Origin: Streptomyces sp. SID12488
GTDB taxonomy: Bacteria > Actinomycetota > Actinomycetes > Streptomycetales > Streptomycetaceae
Direction: 5' to 3'
Length of the DNA: 64,000 nt
Assembly: GCF_010548275.1 (NCBI RefSeq)
Contig: NZ_JAAGLT010000005.1
Coordinates: 248,001-312,000 of the forward strand
In this document: one piece after another, positions 59,748 to 64,000 of the stretch
Layout: the number at the start of each line of letters is the position of its first letter
Position numbering within the stretch: position 1 is the stretch's first letter
The notes under the pieces: generated by a model
Told to the model about the DNA's origin: nothing
The model's database searches: none
What the model saw: only the letters and a program-made list of their open reading frames with translations
Program-made: the position numbers and the translations under genes

Positions 59748-61328
59748 TCAGCCCTTGTTGATCTCCCAGAAGCGGAAGACGGTCGAGGCGTCGAGGCAGT
59801 ACTCCAGGCCGTAGACGTTGTCGCGGACGACGGCGTACTGCTTGGCCTGCCAGATGGGGAGGACGGGGACATCCTTGGCGACGATGTCCTGGAGCTCACC
59901 GAAGTCCGCGTCGGTCGCGCCGCGGTCGCTCTGGGCGGCGGTGCCGGGTATGAGGGTGTCGGTGATGGTGCTGTTGGTGAAGTTGTTGCCGAGTACGTTG
60001 CCCTCGCCGAAGAAGGGGGCGGTGAAGTTGTCGGCGTCGGGGTAGTCCGGCACCCAGCCCTTCACGTACACGCCGTACTTGCCGGCCTCGATGTCCTTCT
60101 CGTACTGCGCGAAGGGGACGGACTTGACGGTCGCCTCGAACAGGCCGCTGGCGTTGAGCTGCTTGGCGATCGCCTTGAACTCGTCGTCGGTGGCGGGGCC
60201 GTAGCGGGACGGGGTCGACCAGAGGGTCAGCTTGACCCTGTCGGTGATGCCGTCGGCCCGGAGCGCCGCTTCGGCCTTGGCCCTGGAGGGACGGGCGCCG
60301 TAGGTGTCGAAGAAGGCGGTGTTGTGACCGGCTATGCCGGCCGGGATGATCGAGTAGAGGGGGGTCGCCGTGTCCTCGTAGACCTGGTCGACGAGGGCCT
60401 CGCGGTCGAGGAGGTGGGCGATGGCCTTGCGTACGCCGATCTTTCCGGCGACCGGGTCGTTCATGTTGAAGACGAGGTGCTGGACCTCGGCGCTGGTGCC
60501 CTCGACGACGTCGATGCCCTCGTTGCCGCTGTCGTTCTCGATTTCGGCTATGTCGGCGGCATTCAGCCCTCGGTAGGCGATGTCGATGTCCTTGTCGACG
60601 ATCGCCTCCTTCAGCTTGGTCTGGTCGCCGTGGAAGAACTTGAGGGTGACGCCGGAGTTCTGGACCTTGGCGGTGCCCTTGTAGTTCGGGTTGACGGAGA
60701 AGACCGCGCTGTCCTCGCCGAACGAGTCGAGCTTGTAGGGGCCGGAGCCGACGGCTTCGCCGTCCTTGCGCAGGCCGTCCTCGTCGTACTGCCGGTGGTC
60801 GACGATCGAGCCGGCACCGGAGGCGATCTTGCTGGGGAAGGTGGCGTCGGGCACCTTGAGGTTGAAGACGACGGTCTTCTCGTTCGGGGTGTCCACCGAG
60901 CCGAGCATCGGGAACATGATCGCGGGCCCGGCGTCGTCGTTGATCTTCAGCATGCGGTCGAAGGAGAACTTCACGTCCTCCGAGGTGAGCGCGTCGCCGT
61001 TGCTGAACTTCAGGCCGTCGCGCAGGGTGCACTTGTACACCTTGGTCCGCGAGTCGCTGAAGGCGCACGCCTTGGCCGCCTCGGGCTGCGGTTCGGTGCC
61101 CCCCTTGGGGAAGCTCAGCAACGACTGGAAGACGTTGTTGAACAACAGCCAGGAGCCGGGGTCGTAGCCGGAGGCTGGGTCGGTCGCCAGGACGTCGTCG
61201 GACATCCCCATGACCACGGTGGAGCCGTCGGACCCCAGATCGCCGTTCTCCGAGCCGCAGCCGGTCAGCAGGCCGGAGGCCAGTCCCGCCACGATGGGCA
61301 GGACCGGCCACTGGTTGCGCAGGTTCAC
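59748..61328 (-). CDS. Oligopeptide-type ABC transporter substrate-binding lipoprotein (first of tandem pair by map)
   Basis: A 526-residue family 5 extracellular binding protein. The signal peptide ends in the lipobox LLTGC with Cys24. Family features include DGLKFSNGDALTSEDVKFSF and WVPDYPDADNFTAPFF. The GTG has AAGGCA upstream. It is the second gene of a tandem pair, 85 nt after a paralogue of similar length and domain layout. No permease or ATPase gene follows, because transcription ends at the hairpin. It may work with a transporter encoded elsewhere, or act as a sensor. Ligand unknown; peptides are typical. Confidence 0.92.
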   Translation of the reverse strand: MNLRNQWPVLPIVAGLASGLLTGCGSENGDLGSDGSTVVMGMSDDVLATDPASGYDPGSWLLFNNVFQSLLSFPKGGTEPQPEAAKACAFSDSRTKVYKCTLRDGLKFSNGDALTSEDVKFSFDRMLKINDDAGPAIMFPMLGSVDTPNEKTVVFNLKVPDATFPSKIASGAGSIVDHRQYDEDGLRKDGEAVGSGPYKLDSFGEDSAVFSVNPNYKGTAKVQNSGVTLKFFHGDQTKLKEAIVDKDIDIAYRGLNAADIAEIENDSGNEGIDVVEGTSAEVQHLVFNMNDPVAGKIGVRKAIAHLLDREALVDQVYEDTATPLYSIIPAGIAGHNTAFFDTYGARPSRAKAEAALRADGITDRVKLTLWSTPSRYGPATDDEFKAIAKQLNASGLFEATVKSVPFAQYEKDIEAGKYGVYVKGWVPDYPDADNFTAPFFGEGNVLGNNFTNSTITDTLIPGTAAQSDRGATDADFGELQDIVAKDVPVLPIWQAKQYAVVRDNVYGLEYCLDASTVFRFWEINKG

Positions 61329-61413
61329 GTAGAAGTGCCTTGTCGTCAGGTCTTGGATTCCCGGGGCCGTCCCAGCCCCGGGTCGGGATGTACGCGTCGG
61401 ACGGGTGTGCGGG

Positions 61414-63018
61414 TCAGTTGCTCACACCGCGGCCGAGCTCCCAGAGCTGGAGCGTGGACGAGGAGTTGAGGGCCCACTCCGCGCCGGTGATGCCGTCGCG
61501 TGCGGCAATGTACTGGTTGCCCTGCCACAGCGGCAGCACGGGTACGTCGTCGGCCACGATGTCCTGGATGTCCGTGAGGCTCGTGGAGGCCGTCAGGCGG
61601 TCGGCCTCGCGACGGGACTCGGGGATCAGACTGTCGCGGATCCGGGCGTTGTCGTACGGCAGGTTGAGGAAGTTGTCCTTGTCGAGGAACGGCGCGAGGT
61701 AGTTGTCGGCGTCGGGGAAGTCGGGGAACCAGCCCATCCCGTAGACGTCGTACTCGCCTTCCTTCTCGGCCGGGCGGAAGGTGGCCCAGGGGGCGCCCTT
61801 GATGGTGACCTTGAACAGTCCACCGGCGTTGAGCTGCTTCTGCAGTTCCTCGAACTCCTGCTTGGTGGCCGAGCCGTAGTGGTCGGTCGTGTAGTGCAGG
61901 GTCAGTTTCACCGGGGTGGTGATGCCGGCGCTCTCCATCAGGGTTTTGGCCTTGACGTCGCTCGGGTCGCCGTACTTGTTGAAGAAGGAGTTCGAGTGGC
62001 CGGTGATGGTGGCCGGGACCAGCGAGTAGAGCGGCTGGGCCTCGTCGCCGTACACCTTGGAGACAAGTTCGGGGCGATTGATGATCTGGGCCATCGCCTG
62101 GCGGACCGCTTTCGTCTTCACCGTCGGAGCGTCGGTGTTGAAGGCGAGGTAGCGGATTTCGAGACCGGGCATCTCGACGAGGTCGATGTCTCCGGTCGAG
62201 TCGTCGTCGAGCTTTCTGATCTGCTCGGGCGACATCGCGCGGGTCATCAGGTCGATGTCGCCCTTGGAGAGCGCGGTGCCCATGGCGGCGGCGTCCTCGA
62301 AGGAACGCATTTCGACCTTGTCGTTCTTGGGCGTCAACTGCCCCTTGTAATACGAGTTCTTGGTGAAGACGGCCTTGACGAGTTCGTCGTTCTTGACCTC
62401 GGCGTGGAGCGTGTACGGGCCGGAGCCGTCGACGTCGAAGCCGTCCCGCAGCTTGTCCTTGTCGTAGTCGTCCGGGTTGACGATGCCGGCGACCGGGGTG
62501 GACAGCTTGAACGGGAAGGTGGCGTCGGCGGTCTTGAGGTGGAAGATGACCTCGCGGTCGCCCTGGGTCTCGACGGTGTCGATCGTGGACAGCAGGGCGA
62601 ACACACCGCTGTCGGCCTGGATCCGCAGGGCCCGGTCGATGGAGAACTTCACGTCGGACGCCTTGACGGCCTCGCCGTTGGAGAACTTGAGGTCCTTGCG
62701 CAGCATGCAGACGTAGCGCTCGTTGCCGCTGTCCGTGAACCCGCACTTCTCGGCGGCCTCGGGCACCGGTTCGCCGTCGCCGCGCGGCTGGACCATGAGG
62801 GTCTGCACGGTCTGGCGCAGGATGTTCCAGGTGCCGACGTCGTAGGCGTAGGCCGGGTCGATCGGCGCCGGGGCCTCCTTCGAGGCGGTGAACCGGTCCG
62901 TGGTGCCGACGACGATCGCGTCGCCGCTGCTGCTCCCGCCGTCCACTCCGCCGCAGGCGGCCAGCACCGGAGCGAGCAGGCCGACCACTGTCGGCAGCAC
63001 CAAAGTCTTGCGGTTCAT
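61414..63018 (-). CDS. Oligopeptide-type ABC transporter substrate-binding lipoprotein (paralogue)
   Basis: A 534-residue family 5 binding protein. The signal peptide (MNRKTLVLPTVVGLLAPV) ends in LAAC with Cys22. It shares with its neighbour the segments KDLKFSNGEAVKASDVKFSI, GSGPYTL and WFPDFPDADNYLAPFL. The ATG at 63018 has GGAGAA upstream. It is the first gene of the tandem pair and begins after a 475-bp region that must hold the promoter. No membrane or ATPase component is present in this window. Confidence 0.92.
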   Translation of the reverse strand: MNRKTLVLPTVVGLLAPVLAACGGVDGGSSSGDAIVVGTTDRFTASKEAPAPIDPAYAYDVGTWNILRQTVQTLMVQPRGDGEPVPEAAEKCGFTDSGNERYVCMLRKDLKFSNGEAVKASDVKFSIDRALRIQADSGVFALLSTIDTVETQGDREVIFHLKTADATFPFKLSTPVAGIVNPDDYDKDKLRDGFDVDGSGPYTLHAEVKNDELVKAVFTKNSYYKGQLTPKNDKVEMRSFEDAAAMGTALSKGDIDLMTRAMSPEQIRKLDDDSTGDIDLVEMPGLEIRYLAFNTDAPTVKTKAVRQAMAQIINRPELVSKVYGDEAQPLYSLVPATITGHSNSFFNKYGDPSDVKAKTLMESAGITTPVKLTLHYTTDHYGSATKQEFEELQKQLNAGGLFKVTIKGAPWATFRPAEKEGEYDVYGMGWFPDFPDADNYLAPFLDKDNFLNLPYDNARIRDSLIPESRREADRLTASTSLTDIQDIVADDVPVLPLWQGNQYIAARDGITGAEWALNSSSTLQLWELGRGVSN

Positions 63019-63493
63019 GCTCGGGGTTCTCCAGGCTGTCGATCCCAGGGACCCGGCGGGCGTGGGGTGGTGCGCGCGGGCAAGGGATTGTGGCGATGTT
63101 CTCCCAACGAGATTAGTCCGGACCGCGGAGGGGCCCGCATGCAGCCGGAGTTGGGGGTTCATCACGCTGCGGAACCGGGTGTGGACGCACCGAAAAAACC
63201 GACAGGGGAAGGATTCCGCGCAGGCTCCCCCCAAACGGGACACAAGGGCATGCCGCGAGTCCCCGAACGAGGTGCATGTACACGGCACTTGTCGTTTGTC
63301 GAGCCCCTGTCGCGTGGCGAACCTCACACACTCGGAAGTGGCGGCACTTACGTGAATTCACCGTCGACAGAGATCAACAAGGGGTCGCAATTCTCATTTG
63401 ATGGCCTGCCCGTTCATCCGCGCGTTATCCCGCATTCGATCGGGCACACTCGGTAAACGCGTCAGCGCATTTCCGTAATCATCCGTTCGCCCG
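63019..63493. other. Intergenic region, 475 bp
   Basis: No gene or RNA structure is supported. The part around 63340-63480 is locally lower in GC than the rest of the window. It must hold the promoter of the binding-protein pair and the end of the HAD gene. No clear terminator was seen. Confidence 0.5.
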
Positions 63494-64000
63494 TCAGCCG
63501 TTCCTCATCAGGCCGTGCAGAAAGGGCAGGTCGACTTCTTCCAGCGAGGTCACGATCGTGCGGCGTGCACCGGGGGCGATGGGCGCGACCGACGGCACGG
63601 CCACGACATGGCAGCCGGCGGCCTCGGCAGCCGCGACCCCGGTGGCCGTGTCCTCGACGACGGCGCATCTCACCGGGTCGGCGCCGAGTCGGGCGGCGGC
63701 GATCAGATAGGGGTCGGGGTAGGGCTTCGTACGCTCCACCTCGTCGCCCGCGATGCTCAGGGCGAAGTGCTGCGGGCCCAGGGAGGCCAGGACGCGGTCG
63801 ATGATCCGGCGGTGCGAGGCGGAGACGAGGGCCGTCGGGATCTCGTGCGCGGAGAGTTCGGCGAGGAGACGGGCGGCGCCCGGCATCAGGGGCAGGGCGT
63901 GGCCGATCCGGTCCTCGAAGCCGTCGTTGAGCAGGACCGAGAGTTCGGCGAAGGTGATGTCGGCGCCGGTGGCCTCGATGAGGAACCCGGCGCTGCGGGT
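63494..64000 (-). CDS. HAD-superfamily phosphatase/mutase (beta-phosphoglucomutase-like), partial
   Basis: The C-terminal 168 residues of a HAD subfamily IA protein; the N-terminal DxD nucleophile motif lies beyond the window. Motif II is PTALVSASHRRIID, motif III KPYPDPYLIAAARLG with its Lys, and motif IV CAVVEDTATGVAAAEAAG with the metal-binding Glu-Asp. The Pro-Gly before motif II (LMPGAARLLAEL) fits the cap-containing subgroup with beta-phosphoglucomutases and phosphoglycolate phosphatases. The substrate is unknown. Confidence 0.9.
   Translation of the reverse strand, partial: TRSAGFLIEATGADITFAELSVLLNDGFEDRIGHALPLMPGAARLLAELSAHEIPTALVSASHRRIIDRVLASLGPQHFALSIAGDEVERTKPYPDPYLIAAARLGADPVRCAVVEDTATGVAAAEAAGCHVVAVPSVAPIAPGARRTIVTSLEEVDLPFLHGLMRNG

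Overview
The window is a piece of a high-GC actinobacterial chromosome, almost certainly Streptomyces. Third codon positions are nearly all G or C, GTG and TTG starts are common, there is a complete conservon, and the gene order around the Pup-proteasome genes matches, as far as I remember it, the region around SCO1611 to SCO1660 of S. coelicolor. All calls come from reading the sequence; no database search was run.

Left part (1 to 14.1 kb). A truncated low-complexity protein is followed by a gene set for gamma-glutamylation of a small amine alcohol: a GlnA4-like glutamine synthetase homologue, an aldehyde dehydrogenase and a short-chain dehydrogenase run leftward, while a FadR-type regulator and a class I gamma-glutamyl hydrolase run rightward. 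Then come a LysR/TDT-exporter pair, a cytoplasmic BtuF-like protein with an XRE-cupin regulator, a glycine betaine ABC transporter (ATPase with a CBS-like tail, plus a fused permease/binding protein), and a stand-alone 5'-3' exonuclease.

Middle part (14.1 to 34.5 kb). An iron-box-controlled siderophore-interacting protein and an APC permease precede an orphan terpene cyclase of the 2-methylisoborneol-synthase motif type, an RluA-like pseudouridine synthase, and a full conservon (kinase-like, roadblock, DUF742, GTPase, P450). Next is a TetR-controlled operon: two DUF1989 proteins, a biotin-dependent urea/guanidine carboxylase and an allophanate hydrolase. The inverted repeat in front of this operon recurs 10 kb away in front of the APC permease, so the two look like one regulon split by the conservon and terpene genes. 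A WYL regulator/VOC pair and a deleted IS481-type transposase remnant end this part.

Right part (34.5 to 64 kb). Here lies the proteasome neighbourhood, mostly on the minus strand: HelY-type helicase, TatC, TatA, two small proteins, PafC, PafB, two FKBP-type isomerases, PafA, an MFS/LacI pair, PrcA, PrcB, an endonuclease VII-like HNH protein, Pup, Dop and the ATPase ARC/Mpa. Beyond it are a ferredoxin, a hypothetical protein, tRNA m1A58 methyltransferase, a membrane site-2-type protease, a RecB-like exonuclease, an orphan NarL-type response regulator, two tandem orphan peptide-binding lipoproteins and a partial HAD phosphatase. Dop and PafA edit and ligate Pup, ARC unfolds pupylated proteins, and PrcAB degrades them. 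PafBC are known in mycobacteria as DNA-damage transcription activators.

Several strong hairpin terminators, three sites of a dispersed Streptomyces-type repeat and a number of operator-like repeats are annotated. No tRNA, rRNA or CRISPR array was seen.
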